DNA of 64,000 nt from Salinigranum rubrum (GTDB taxonomy: Archaea > Halobacteriota > Halobacteria > Halobacteriales > Haloferacaceae). The position numbers and the translations under genes were made by a program. The notes beneath the pieces were generated by a model. The model made no database searches and was not told the origin of the DNA. It worked only from the letters and a program-made list of their open reading frames with translations. Where the stretch lies: assembly GCF_002906575.1 (NCBI RefSeq), contig NZ_CP026309.1, forward strand, positions 1,054,001 through 1,118,000, read 5' to 3'. This document shows positions 49,056-58,481 of the stretch, piece by piece. Every line of letters starts with the position of its first letter. The stretch's first letter is position 1.

Positions 49056-50141
49056 TCACTCCCGAAGGAACGAGTCGCGGCCGTGCTTCTCCAGCGCGCG
49101 CTCGAACGATTCGCGCTGTGCCTCGATTCCGGACGTGGACTCGGCGAACGCGTGGTCGAACATCTCCGGGGGCGAGGGCTCGAACGCCTCCGCCTCGTCG
49201 ATGACGGTCGCGACCGTCTCGCGCGCCTCGGCCTCGATCTCCTCGGCGACCGTGTCGTCGACGAGGTCTCGGTCGCGCAGGAACGCCTCGTACCGGTCGA
49301 GGGGGTCGCGTTCGCGCCACCGCTCGACCTCCTCCTCTTCCCGATAGGCCGTGGGGTCGTCCGCGGTGGTGTGGGCGCCGTAGCGGTACTGGACGGCCTC
49401 CACGAGCGTCGGTCCGTCGCCGCGGCGGGCGCGCTCCACAGCCTCCTGGGTGACTCGGTAGGTCGCCAGCGGGTCCATCCCGTCGACTCGAACGCCAGGA
49501 AAACCGTAGGCGTCGGCCTTCTGGGCGAACGTTTCGGCGGCGGTTTGCCGCTCGGCCGGGTGGGAGATGGCCCAGCCGTTGTTGTTGCAGAAGAGGACAC
49601 ACGGCGTCTCGAACACGCCGGCGAAGTTGGCCGCCTCGTGGAAGTCGCCCTCGGAGGTGGCGCCGTCGCCGAAGTGACAGACGACGACCGTGTCGTCGCC
49701 CTTCAGCTTCGCGCCCCACGCCATCCCGACCGCGTGGGGAATCTGGTCCGCGATGGTGATGTTGAGCGGGGCGATGTGCTGTTCGACGAGCGACGCGTTG
49801 CCGTGTTCGTGGCCCATCCAGTAGGTGAGGTAGTCGGACGAGAGGCCGCGGACGGCGACGGTCCCGTGTTCGCGGTACTGGTAGACGAGCCAGTCCTCGT
49901 CCTCCAGCGCGTGGGTCGACCCGACCTGCGAGGCTTCCTGTCCGACGGCGGGGGCGTACGTCCCCACCCGTCCCTGTCGCTGGAGGCTCACCATCCGCTC
50001 GTCGAAGTGCCTTGTTAACTTCATGTCGCGGTAGATGGCGAGCAGGCGGTCGTCGGAGAGGTCGGGGACGTCGCCGACCACGTTACCCTCGGCGTCGAGC
50101 GTCCGTACGAAGTCGGCCTCGTCGTAGTGGTCCACGCGCAC
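49056..50141 (-). CDS. 2-Oxoacid dehydrogenase E1 component, alpha subunit, 361 aa
   Basis: It is the TPP-dependent alpha subunit of a pyruvate/branched-chain 2-oxoacid dehydrogenase. The TPP motif GDGATSEGDFHEAANFAG...CNNNGW has the usual GDG...NN spacing. RYGAHTTADDPTAYREEEEV is the phosphorylation-loop region, and YAPAVGQEASQVGS is the N-terminal contact. Normally the beta subunit, E2 and E3 follow; none is here, so it is an orphan or its partners lie elsewhere. Haloarchaea often carry such complexes with unclear roles. Confidence 0.9.
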   Translation of the reverse strand: MRVDHYDEADFVRTLDAEGNVVGDVPDLSDDRLLAIYRDMKLTRHFDERMVSLQRQGRVGTYAPAVGQEASQVGSTHALEDEDWLVYQYREHGTVAVRGLSSDYLTYWMGHEHGNASLVEQHIAPLNITIADQIPHAVGMAWGAKLKGDDTVVVCHFGDGATSEGDFHEAANFAGVFETPCVLFCNNNGWAISHPAERQTAAETFAQKADAYGFPGVRVDGMDPLATYRVTQEAVERARRGDGPTLVEAVQYRYGAHTTADDPTAYREEEEVERWRERDPLDRYEAFLRDRDLVDDTVAEEIEAEARETVATVIDEAEAFEPSPPEMFDHAFAESTSGIEAQRESFERALEKHGRDSFLRE

Positions 50142-50219
50142 GTGTGTGAGTGAGAGCCGTGGGTATTGAACGTTCGGCTCTCAGGCGATGTTCCCGCTGG
50201 CGGACGGGCCGAGACGGAT

Positions 50220-50720
50220 TCAGAGTCGCTTTCGCATCTCGACGACCGTCCCGGTCACGCCCGTCTCCTCGTGGGCGGAGAATTCGTGGAACCGCTCTCC
50301 GAAGTGCTCGTACCCACGCGCTTCGTAGAACGGGACCGCGTTGAGCGACGACGAGAGCCCGAGCGACTGGGCTCCGTGCGCTCGTGCTCGCCTCTCTAGC
50401 TCGGCGTGTATCGCGGTTCCGACACCCTGCCGAACGACAGACGGGTGGACGTAGACGGCGGTGACTTCGGCGTCGGAGTCACTTTCGGATGTTTCGAAAC
50501 GCAGTGATCCGAATCCCACGATCTGACCCTCTTTTTCTGCAACGATGAACGTCAGGTCGTCGCTTTCGATTGCCGACGCGTAGTCTGCCGACTCACACCC
50601 CTGCACCCACGCGTCGACCTGTTCTGGGCTGTACGCCTGTCGCCCGAGTTCGGTGATCGAACGAGCGTGGACCTCCCGGATGGCTTCGGCGTCGGACGGG
50701 TCCGCGTCGCGGACGTCCAT
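50220..50720 (-). CDS. GNAT family N-acetyltransferase, 166 aa
   Basis: It has the acetyl-CoA motif (V)RQGVGTAIHAELERRARAHG with the conserved Q/R-x-x-G-x-G/A loop, preceded by strand VTAVYVHPSVV. A LSSSLNAVPFYEARGYEHF end is the usual Tyr-containing motif B. The substrate is unknown. ATG at 50720 is the best start; an upstream in-frame ATG is absent (ATC/ACC codons only). Single gene, convergent with none, same strand as the E1 alpha gene. Confidence 0.88.
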   Translation of the reverse strand: MDVRDADPSDAEAIREVHARSITELGRQAYSPEQVDAWVQGCESADYASAIESDDLTFIVAEKEGQIVGFGSLRFETSESDSDAEVTAVYVHPSVVRQGVGTAIHAELERRARAHGAQSLGLSSSLNAVPFYEARGYEHFGERFHEFSAHEETGVTGTVVEMRKRL

Positions 50721-50908
50721 GGTCTCGATGGGGGGTGACCCTCGATAAAACGGGGTGACTACTCGCGCCTCGGTGCGACGTGTATTCAGCCGAAAGAAGA
50801 GACGGACGCCCTGGCGACCGCTCTTCGTGTCCTCTCGTTCGCTCGTCCGTCGACGATTCTCCGCTCGGACTCTATCGACGACTCCCGCCACGTCCGACCC
50901 TGCACGGT

Positions 50909-51625
50909 TTACAACATCTTCCGAAACCGTCCCAGTGGCGGGAACGTCAGCGCCTCCTCCCTCCCGCGGTCCCACACGATTGGCCGGAGCGCGTTCGCAT
51001 CCGAAACGAGCGGCGACTGGAAGTCCCGCGCGCGCATCCCGTTGACGCTGACGCCGCTCGCCACCCGTGAGAACGCGGGCAGCATCAGCAGGTCGCCTCC
51101 GTCGTACACCCCTTCGCCGGCGAGAAAGCAGGGTCGCTTCTGCCCCTCGATGGTAATCGTGGGGTGGTCGTGGCCGACGACGTAGCAGTCCGCCTCCGCT
51201 CTGGGCTCCTCGTGCCCGTGACAGACGAGCACCTCCCGGTCGCCGGCGTCGACCCGATACTGGTCGTGGACCTCCCCGTCCCACACGCTCTCTAACATCC
51301 GGTCGTGATTCCCGGCCACGAGCACCAGTTCGGCACCCGCCTCGCGGCACACCTCGTCGAGCAGAGCGAGCGTCTCCGCTGCCCGATGAGAGACCCGCCC
51401 GAACTCGTGGAGGACGTCGCCGGCGACGACGACCGTCTCGGGCGCGAGGCGGTCGACCGCCTCTCCCAAGCGCTCCGTGAGGTCCGCTCGCTCGCCCAGC
51501 GGGACCTCGACGTCGGAGGCCTCGGCGCGCCCGACGTGGAGGTCGGCGACGACGAGCGCCTTTGACCCGAACGAGACCGCTCGGTCGGCGAAGACGGCGT
51601 CGAACACGGCTTCTCGTTCGGCCAC
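50909..51625 (-). CDS. Calcineurin-like metallophosphoesterase, 238 aa
   Basis: The five metal motifs are in order: ALVVADLHVGR, VVVAGDVLHEFG, LVAGNHDRML, LVCHGHEEP, and VVGHDHPTI. GNHD and GHDH mark a phosphodiesterase of the YkuE/SbcD-like archaeal type. A C-terminal extension (SVNGMRARDFQSPLVSDANAL) is usual for this archaeal group. It may work on DNA, nucleotides or phospholipids. Starts at GTG 51623-51625; no partner gene is evident. Confidence 0.88.
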   Translation of the reverse strand: MAEREAVFDAVFADRAVSFGSKALVVADLHVGRAEASDVEVPLGERADLTERLGEAVDRLAPETVVVAGDVLHEFGRVSHRAAETLALLDEVCREAGAELVLVAGNHDRMLESVWDGEVHDQYRVDAGDREVLVCHGHEEPRAEADCYVVGHDHPTITIEGQKRPCFLAGEGVYDGGDLLMLPAFSRVASGVSVNGMRARDFQSPLVSDANALRPIVWDRGREEALTFPPLGRFRKML

Positions 51626-51715
51626 GAGGGTAAAAGCGGTACTCTCTCGTTCTCGCTCTCGACGACGTCGTCGCGCGACGGCACCGTTTTATCGCCGCCG
51701 TCCATCACTCCCTTC

Positions 51716-52510
51716 ATGAGCAGGGCTCTGGAGGACAAGCGCACCGCGACGCGCCTCCGCGTGCTCGTCGAGATCGCCGACCGCCAGCCGGCGGTGAGCC
51801 AGGGCGAAATCGCCGAGGCCGTCGGCGTCACCTCCCAGGCGGTGAGCGAGTACATCAGAGAGCTCGTCGCCGACGGCTACGTCGAGAAGGAGGGTCGCTC
51901 GCGGTACCGAACGACCAAGGAAGGGGTCGACTGGCTCTTCCGCGAGGTCAAGTCCATCCGGCAGTTCACCGACCACGTCACCGAGGACGTCCTCCAGTCG
52001 GTGCAGGAGGACGCCGCGTTGGCCACGGACCGTATCGAGGCGGGCGACACGGTGTCGCTCTCGTTGCGCGAGGGACTCCTCCACGCGACGCCGGGCGAGG
52101 AGGGGCCGGCGACGGGCACCGCCACCACGACGGCCGAGGTCGGACAGGACGTTTCAGTCACCGGCTTCGAGGGCGTCATCGACATGTCTCCCGGGACCGT
52201 GACCGTCTGTCAGGTGCCGCGCGCCCGCAACGGGGGGAGCCGCGCCGTCGACGTCGAGGCGCTCTGCACCGCCCTCGACGCGGCCGACCTGGTCGTCGCC
52301 GTCGGCGTCGAGGCCGTCGCGGCGCTCCGCCGTCTCGACCGCGAACCGGCGGTGAGTCTCGCGGGCGGGGCCGTCGCGGCCGAAGCGGCGACGAAGGGAC
52401 AGAACGCCGTCGTCGTCGCGAGCGTCGACGAGGCGGGCCGCGTTGCCGACACGCTCCGCGACCGGAACGTGACGTACGAACTGGCGCCCATCGGAACGAA
52501 CGACGAGTGA
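51716..52510 (+). CDS. Winged-helix transcriptional regulator with a C-terminal sensing domain, 264 aa
   Basis: Residues 1-75 are a winged helix: RLRVLVEIADRQPAVSQG, recognition helix VTSQAVSEYIRELVADGYV and wing KEGRSRYRTTKEG. A helix joins it to a domain of about 180 residues (EDAALATDRIEAGDTVSLSL) with Val/Ala-rich strands like VVAVGVEAVAALRRLD that may bind a ligand. Similar haloarchaeal proteins are MarR-like with an added domain (DUF7839-like, from memory). The signal is unknown. The gene is divergent from the metallophosphoesterase. Confidence 0.8.
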   Translation: MSRALEDKRTATRLRVLVEIADRQPAVSQGEIAEAVGVTSQAVSEYIRELVADGYVEKEGRSRYRTTKEGVDWLFREVKSIRQFTDHVTEDVLQSVQEDAALATDRIEAGDTVSLSLREGLLHATPGEEGPATGTATTTAEVGQDVSVTGFEGVIDMSPGTVTVCQVPRARNGGSRAVDVEALCTALDAADLVVAVGVEAVAALRRLDREPAVSLAGGAVAAEAATKGQNAVVVASVDEAGRVADTLRDRNVTYELAPIGTNDE

Positions 52511-52640
52511 ACACAGAAGGCGAGCGAACGGGCGGACGACGAGGGACGAACGAACGGCGAGTGACGGACGGGCGAACGAGCGAACGAGGAAGGCGAGAGA
52601 CGAACCAAAAAGGCGAGCGAACCGACGAACGAACGAGTGA
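52511..52640. repeat. Low-complexity GAACGA-type repeat tract
   Basis: Many copies of gaacga, cgaacg and gacgaacg fill the gap between two convergent genes (about 130 bp). The pattern is imperfect and shows no protein signal. It may have formed by slippage. Confidence 0.75.
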
Positions 52641-52649
52641 GCGGTCTTC

Positions 52650-53273
52650 TCAGGCGGTCACCACGTCGGCTTTGGCCTCTGTGTACGCGGCGTGGTCTCG
52701 CGCCGTCGCGTACGCCTCCTGGAGCCGCTGGAACTCCTCGGTGTCGCCGCCGTGGTCGGGGTGAGCCTCCTTGATCTTCGAGCGATACGCCGACTTCACC
52801 TCGTCCGGGGAGGCCGCCGGGTCGAGTTCGAGCGCCGCGAAGGCCGTGCTGATGGGGTCCGGGGTGAGGTCGGGTTCGAGTTCGGGCACGTCGAACGGGA
52901 GGCGTCGACCCAGCCCACGCCCCGGCATCTCGTGTTCACACAGCACCGTGTACGTCCCCGCCTCCTCGATGCGGAAGTACGCCTTCGCGTCGAAGGTGAT
53001 GGCGACGTCCCGTTCGGGGAGGTAGAAGGCGACCGTCTCGCCGTGGACGGTGAAGTCCTCACGGAAGCGTTCGTCGATGTCGACGAGATACTGCCGAATC
53101 TCCTGACGCCGGCGGACCGTCCCGTCGATGTGGCGGCTCCGGTCGACCGGGGCCGTCGGGAACAGACGGTCGCCGACGAAGAAGACGACGGCGACGCAGC
53201 ACGAGGCGACGGACCCGAGGATAACTCCGGTCAGCAGCCACGGCGGGAGCAGAGACAGCCACTCCGGTAGCAC
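52650..53273 (-). CDS. Membrane-anchored J-domain protein, 207 aa
   Basis: One N-terminal membrane segment (PPWLLTGVILGSVASCCVAVV) is followed by a beta-rich domain (TVHGETVAFYLPERDVAITF) and a C-terminal J-like domain ending near LELDPAASPDEVKSAYRSKI, with the essential HPD in EAHPDHGGDTEEFQRLQEAY. The HPD recruits Hsp70 (DnaK) to the membrane. The J domain at the C-terminus is the reverse of classical DnaJ. Starts at GTG 53271-53273 (MLPEWLSLLP); function unknown beyond Hsp70 contact. Confidence 0.85.
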   Translation of the reverse strand: MLPEWLSLLPPWLLTGVILGSVASCCVAVVFFVGDRLFPTAPVDRSRHIDGTVRRRQEIRQYLVDIDERFREDFTVHGETVAFYLPERDVAITFDAKAYFRIEEAGTYTVLCEHEMPGRGLGRRLPFDVPELEPDLTPDPISTAFAALELDPAASPDEVKSAYRSKIKEAHPDHGGDTEEFQRLQEAYATARDHAAYTEAKADVVTA

Positions 53274-53460
53274 ACCTGAGGCTTGGTGCGCACGCTAAAG
53301 AACTTCTCGGCGTCGACAACCCGACCGCCTCAGCGTCGCGTCCCGACACCGACACCGGCGACCGCTCCCCTCGTACGTGAAGAGGAGAGCGAGAGTAACG
53401 AAGTCGGCGACCACAGCGGATTTGTCCGCTCGCGTCCAACGCCCGCCCGAGCACGTGACG

Positions 53461-53712
53461 ATGTCACTCATCCGATTCGAGGCCGCGGACACGGCGACCC
53501 ACACCCAGATCGGCGAGGGACTCACCCGGGTCGCCCGCGCGACCGGACGGCTGGAGACCGGCCACTCGGTCGGCAAGTACGCGTTACGGCACGACGACGG
53601 CTGTGCGGACTGCGGTCGGGACCTGGCGGCGGGCGACACGTTCTTCCTCGACACCGACGCCGGCGACGTCTACTGTGAGGCTCACGGCGCGCCGCGCCGC
53701 GACGAGGGGTAG
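53461..53712 (+). CDS. Small zinc-ribbon-like protein, 83 aa
   Basis: It begins MSLIRFEAADTATHTQIGE and has a C-terminal cluster: CADCGRDLAAGDTFFLDTD, then YCEAHG. These Cys/His pairs (CxxC plus CxxH) could bind one zinc. The start at ATG 53461 is preferred because the upstream extension (MKRRARVTKSATTAD) lacks conservation-like pattern. Function unknown. It lies about 80 bp before PEP synthase in the same direction. Confidence 0.7.
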   Translation: MSLIRFEAADTATHTQIGEGLTRVARATGRLETGHSVGKYALRHDDGCADCGRDLAAGDTFFLDTDAGDVYCEAHGAPRRDEG

Positions 53713-53793
53713 TACTCGCCCCCGAGTGAATATCATATCAACCTTGACAGGTCCGGAACCTTCTTTACGCATACTCGGGACGCAAAAGACACT

Positions 53794-56106
53794 ATGGCAG
53801 TGCTCTGGTTGGACGAGGTTCGGTCCGACGATCTAGAGACCGTTGGGGGGAAAGCGGCCTCGCTGGGCGAACTCACGGCGGCGGGGCTCCCGGTGCCGCC
53901 GGGCTTTGTCGTCACCGCCGGGACCTATCGGACCTTCATCGAGGAGGCCGAAATCGACGAGGAACTGTTCGAGGCGGTCGACGTCGATTCGGAGGACTCC
54001 AAGGCGCTCGCGGGCGCTCACGAGCGGGCGCACGAACTCATCATGGAGACGCCGTTCCCCGAGGACGTCGCCCAAGAGATCCTCGAAGCGTACCGCTCTA
54101 TCGACGACGGCGAGGCGTTCGTCGCCGTTCGGTCGTCAGCGACCGCGGAAGACCTCCCCGACGCCTCCTTCGCCGGCCAGCAGGAGACGTTCCTCAACGT
54201 CCGCGAGGACGACCTCCTCCAGCGCGTCAAAGAGTGCTGGGCCTCGCTGTTCTCCCAGCGCGCCATCTACTACCGGAACCAGAAGGGGTTCGCCCACGAC
54301 AAGGTCGACATCGCCGTCGTCGTCCAGCGGATGGTCGACGCCGAGAAGTCGGGCGTGATGTTCACCTCCCACCCTTCGACGGGCGAGCCACGAATCATCA
54401 TCGAGGCCGCGTGGGGACTGGGTGAGGCGGTCGTCTCCGGTGCGGTGTCCCCGGACAACTACGTCGTGAACCGCGCGACCCAGCGGACGGAGGACGTCAC
54501 GGTCGCGGACAAGAAGCTGATGCACGTGAAGGACGCCGAGACGGGCGAGACCGTCGAACGGGCGGTACCGGACGAACGCCGCGAGGAGCGCGTGCTCTCC
54601 GACGAGGAGATCGCCCGCCTCGTCGACCTCGGAGAGGAGGTCGAACGCCACTACGGCCAGCCACAGGACGTCGAGTGGGCCATCTACGACGGCGAGGTGT
54701 ACATGCTCCAGTCGCGGCCGATCACGACCATCTCCGACACCGCCGTCTCGAACGTCGAGAACGTCTCGGGGTCGGGGACGAGCGACGCCGCGGTGGACGG
54801 CGAGGGGGGCAGCGGCAACGGCCAGGCGGCGGTCGGCGAGGTCGTCGTCCGCGGGTTGGGTGCGAGCCCCGGCATCGCCTCCGGTCCCGCCCGCGTCGTG
54901 ACGAAACTCGACCACCTCGACCAGGTCGCCGAGGGCGACATCATCGTCACCGAGATGACGATGCCGGACATGGTGCCCGCGATGAAACGCGCCGCCGGCA
55001 TCGTCACCGACGAAGGCGGGATGACCTCCCACGCGGCCATCGTCTCCCGGGAACTCGGCGTGCCCGCCGTCGTCGGCTGTGGGTCGGCCACCCGCCAGTT
55101 AGAGGACGGCCAGCCCATCACCATCGACGGCGACAAGGGCACCATCAGGGAGGGGGTCGAATCGAAGGAGAAACAGCGTCAGCCCGTCGAGGACGCCCGC
55201 CCGAAAACGCCGGTAAAACCGATGACCGCGACGGAGGTCAAGGTGAACGTCTCCATCCCCGAGGCGGCCGAACGGGCCGCGGCGACCGGCGCGGACGGCG
55301 TCGGCCTCCTGCGCATCGAGCACATGGTGCTCTCGTTGGGCAAGACGCCCGAGCGGTTCATCTCCGACAACGGCGAGCGCGCGTACGTCGACGAGATCAT
55401 CGAGGGGGTTCGGACCGTCGCCGACGAGTTCTATCCCCGGCCGGTGCGGGTTCGAACGCTCGACGCGCCCTCCGACGAGTTCCGCCAGCTGCAGGGTGGG
55501 GAGGACGTCCCCCGCGAACACAATCCGATGCTCGGCTACCGGGGGATTCGGCGCTCGCTGGGGAACCCCTCGGTGTTCAAGCTCGAACTCGAAGCGTTCC
55601 GTCGGCTGTACGACATGGGCTACGACAACCTCGAAGTGATGTTCCCGCTCGTCAACGACGCCGAAGAGGTGATTCGCGCCCGCCAGCACATGAAGGAGGC
55701 GGGCATCGACCCCGAGAAGCGCGAGTGGGGCGTGATGATCGAGACGCCCGCCTCCGCGCTGCAGGTCGGGGCGATGGCGGAGGCCGGCATCGACTTCGCG
55801 TCGTTCGGCACCAACGACCTGACGCAGTACACGCTGGCGGTCGACCGGAACAACGAGAACGTCGCGAGCGTCTACGACGAACTCCACCCCGCCGTGTTGG
55901 AACTCATCGGCTCGACCATCGAGACCTGCCGCGAACACGGGGTGAAGACGAGCATCTGCGGGCAGGCGGGCTCGAAACCCAAGATGGTGCAGTACCTCGT
56001 CGAGTCGGGCGTCTCCTCGATATCGGCGAACATCGACGCCGTCCGCGACGTCCAACACGAGGTCAAACGCGTCGAACAGCGCCTGCTGTTGGACTCCGTC
56101 CGCTAG
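53794..56106 (+). CDS. ppsA: Phosphoenolpyruvate synthase, 770 aa
   Basis: It converts pyruvate + ATP to PEP + AMP + Pi, for gluconeogenesis. The N-terminal ATP-binding domain has RSSATAEDLPDASFAGQQET and AEKSGVMFTSHP. The swinging phospho-His domain has GGMTSHAAIVSRELGVPAVV (His413). The C-terminal TIM barrel has FGTNDLTQYTLAVDRNNE and the catalytic Cys in TSICGQAGS. An Asp/Gly/Ser-rich insertion (about residues 330-350) joins the domains. The stop overlaps that of the convergent histidine kinase by two bases (CTAG). A TATA-like ctttacgc lies about 22-30 nt upstream. Confidence 0.97.
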   Translation: MAVLWLDEVRSDDLETVGGKAASLGELTAAGLPVPPGFVVTAGTYRTFIEEAEIDEELFEAVDVDSEDSKALAGAHERAHELIMETPFPEDVAQEILEAYRSIDDGEAFVAVRSSATAEDLPDASFAGQQETFLNVREDDLLQRVKECWASLFSQRAIYYRNQKGFAHDKVDIAVVVQRMVDAEKSGVMFTSHPSTGEPRIIIEAAWGLGEAVVSGAVSPDNYVVNRATQRTEDVTVADKKLMHVKDAETGETVERAVPDERREERVLSDEEIARLVDLGEEVERHYGQPQDVEWAIYDGEVYMLQSRPITTISDTAVSNVENVSGSGTSDAAVDGEGGSGNGQAAVGEVVVRGLGASPGIASGPARVVTKLDHLDQVAEGDIIVTEMTMPDMVPAMKRAAGIVTDEGGMTSHAAIVSRELGVPAVVGCGSATRQLEDGQPITIDGDKGTIREGVESKEKQRQPVEDARPKTPVKPMTATEVKVNVSIPEAAERAAATGADGVGLLRIEHMVLSLGKTPERFISDNGERAYVDEIIEGVRTVADEFYPRPVRVRTLDAPSDEFRQLQGGEDVPREHNPMLGYRGIRRSLGNPSVFKLELEAFRRLYDMGYDNLEVMFPLVNDAEEVIRARQHMKEAGIDPEKREWGVMIETPASALQVGAMAEAGIDFASFGTNDLTQYTLAVDRNNENVASVYDELHPAVLELIGSTIETCREHGVKTSICGQAGSKPKMVQYLVESGVSSISANIDAVRDVQHEVKRVEQRLLLDSVR

Positions 56107-57619
56107 TCGCCGTCGGACTCGGGCGTCGCGCTCGGGAACGTCATCGTGACCACGCTCCCCCGCGGGGTGCGGGGTTCGACCGCCACGGTCCCGTTGAGAG
56201 AGGTGACGAGGCTGCTGACGACCCAGACGCCGAGCTGTGACCCGTGACGGATGGGGTGTTCCTCTAGCCCGCCGGTGAGGAGCCGTCGGTCCTCGGGGGG
56301 ATGCCGGGGCCGTCGTCGGCGACGCGGATCGACACCCGTTCGTCGCCACCTTCGTGGACGCGGACCACCTCGACACGGACCCACGGCTGGGGGCGGTCGT
56401 TGTGGACGATGGCGTTCTCGATCACCTCGTGGACGACGAGCGAGAGCGACTGCGTGGCCTGGACGACCGCCGCCACGGGGAGGGAGGTCTCGATGACCGC
56501 CCGCGAGTGCTTCCGACTCAGCCGCTCTGCCACCTCCGAGACGACCGAGACGACGTCGATCGGTGTCGTCGGTCGGTCGTCGGTGCTGACCTCCCGGTAG
56601 CGGCGGGCCTGCTCGCTCAGGGAGAGCAGTTCGCGCGCGGCCGCGCCGATGGTCGTCGCCGCCGTCGCCGTCTCGTCGTCGCGGTCGCTCGCCAGCGCGG
56701 CCGCGTGGCCGAGGATGATGTTGGCCTTGTTCCGCAGGTTGTGTCGGAGCACCCGGTCGAGGACGTTGATGTGTTGTCGGTACTGGGAGATGTCCTGATG
56801 GACGAGCGCCACCTCGACGGGGCCGTCACCCCCCGCGGGGATGACGGCCATCGAGTACCACCGGCGCTCGCCCCCGCCGTGACAGGGGTACTCGACCCGT
56901 TCGCCGTCGATCTCGCCGGCGAGCACGCGTTCTATCGCCTTCGTCGCCGCGGACGCGAAGGCGTCGTCGAGCCCTTCACACACCTCGAAGTAGTTGACTC
57001 CGACGTCGCTTTCGATGCGATTTCGTCCGTTCTCGCGGCCGAACTCGACCCATGCCCGATTGACGAACCGGATCACCCCGTCGCCGTCGAGCAGGGCGAC
57101 CGGGAACGGGATGACTGAGAGCGGTTCGAACGAGTCGTCGGCGTCGCCCTCACCCCCGCCCGACTCGGTCGCCGGAGACGGCCCGACAGAGCCGTCACGC
57201 ACCGTCTCTCCGTAGTCGCTCGCCGCGTCGCCGCCGTCGAACTGCGCGCCGTCCCAGGTGTCGGTGCGCACCTCGTCGTCGAGGTGCGTACCGCTTCGGC
57301 CCCCGACCGACCCCGTCAGAAGCGTCACCAGCGAGGGGTCCAGCACCGACAGGTCGGCGCTCGTCACCCAGTCGGGGAACTTGGTATCCGATGCTGCGAG
57401 CACGTAGACGTCTCCTGGGAAGGCGTCGAGCCACGTCGGTGGGTCGGGGTCGAGGACGGCGGCGTCGATGACAGCGCAGTCCGCGACGGGAACGTTCTCC
57501 GCCGTGAGCGCCTCCGCCGACCGTGTCAGGACCCGTGCGGCCCCACCGTCGAACGCCGTAGCCCGACCGTTCCGGTCGGAGACGTACAACAAGACGCCCT
57601 GGCGCGTCGACGGAAACAT
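56103..57619 (-). CDS. Sensor histidine kinase with PAS domain, needs one frameshift correction
   Basis: A PAS domain (about residues 165-285, with VALLDGDGVIRFVNRAWVEF) precedes the kinase core. The phospho-acceptor helix reads LDRVLRHNLRNKANIILGH, and the N box is VVHEVIENAIVHNDRP. At the G box the frame breaks: VADDGPGIPP is followed by RTDGSSPAG and a stop. Adding one C at 56295-56300 restores EDRRLLTGGLEEHPIRHGSQ and the last strands to the stop at 56103, giving 505 aa. The error is in a run of six G/C. No membrane helix is seen, so it is cytoplasmic. Confidence 0.87.
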
Positions 57620-57692
57620 ACCTGAATCGCCTCTCGGTAACTGACTTCCCCCGCAGACATAATGATGCCGGAAATAACACGAAATAAAGACA

Positions 57693-57707
57693 GTATTCTA
57701 TGAATAC
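57693..57707. promoter_or_regulatory. Palindrome before the histidine kinase gene
   Basis: gtattc-tat-gaatac is a perfect 6-bp-arm palindrome in an AT-rich tract, 74 nt or more upstream of the kinase start at 57619 on the minus strand. It could bind a dimeric regulator or contain a TATA element. Position-based inference only. Confidence 0.4.
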
Positions 57708-57860
57708 ACGTTTTCGGGCCGGACGAGCGTCGATGGGATTCCCCGAATCCAGTGGATTCGGCTTCGTTCGCTGGCTTCTACGACGACGCCGGTTCCGTCG
57801 TCGGCCTCTCGTCCGGGGTGAATCTCAAGATTTACGTCATCGGCTCACCCACCTTCACTC

Positions 57861-58433
57861 GTGTCACTCGCGGGTCCGGTGTCGGTCCTCGTCGACGTCC
57901 CCCTTGCCCTCCTGTTCACCGAGAGCGGGTGGTTCGCCTCGCTGGTGCGGACGGCGACCGGATGGCCCGGACTCGGTATCATCTTCGGGTACTCCTTCCT
58001 CATCGCCTTCGCGCTCCCGGGCGTGAGCGAGATCGTCCTCCTCGCGCCGCTGAACCTCGGCCTGCCCGGGTGGGCGCACACCGTGATCATCATCCTCACC
58101 TCCGGCCTCGGCAAGGCCGCCGGGAGCGTCTTCGCCTTCCACATCGGACAGGAGGCGAAGGAGTCGGGGCCCGTCATCCGCGCCCTCCGGCGCTCGCCGG
58201 TCGACGTCGTCGCCTGGTCCGAGAAGAAGACCGTCCAACTCGCCCAGCGCTACGGCTACGGCGGCCTCGCGCTCGCGCTCTGTGTCCCGGGCTTTCCCGA
58301 CACGCTCTCCATCTACGCGTTCTCGGTGCTGGAGGAGGACTACGCGAAGTTCGCGCTGGCGACGTTCATCGGGAGCGTGGGCCGACTCGTCGTGACCATC
58401 GTCGGCGTCGAGGCGTTCTTCTATCTGTTTTGA
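57861..58433 (+). CDS. YqaA/VTT-type membrane protein, 190 aa
   Basis: It has four to five membrane segments with the VTT (SNARE-associated/DedA) motifs: FALPGVSEIVLLAPLNLGLPG, then SGLGKAAGSVFAFHIGQ, and RYGYGGLALALCVPGFPDTL. DedA relatives act in membrane homeostasis and lipid transport, and the YqaA subgroup lacks a clear role. The start is GTG at 57861 (MSLAGPVSVLV); an alternative frame upstream is Arg-rich and unlike a protein. Single gene. Confidence 0.8.
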   Translation: MSLAGPVSVLVDVPLALLFTESGWFASLVRTATGWPGLGIIFGYSFLIAFALPGVSEIVLLAPLNLGLPGWAHTVIIILTSGLGKAAGSVFAFHIGQEAKESGPVIRALRRSPVDVVAWSEKKTVQLAQRYGYGGLALALCVPGFPDTLSIYAFSVLEEDYAKFALATFIGSVGRLVVTIVGVEAFFYLF

Positions 58434-58481
58434 TACTGTGGGCGAAACACACATGTAAGCTCGTCACCGTTTTGCAGTGGA

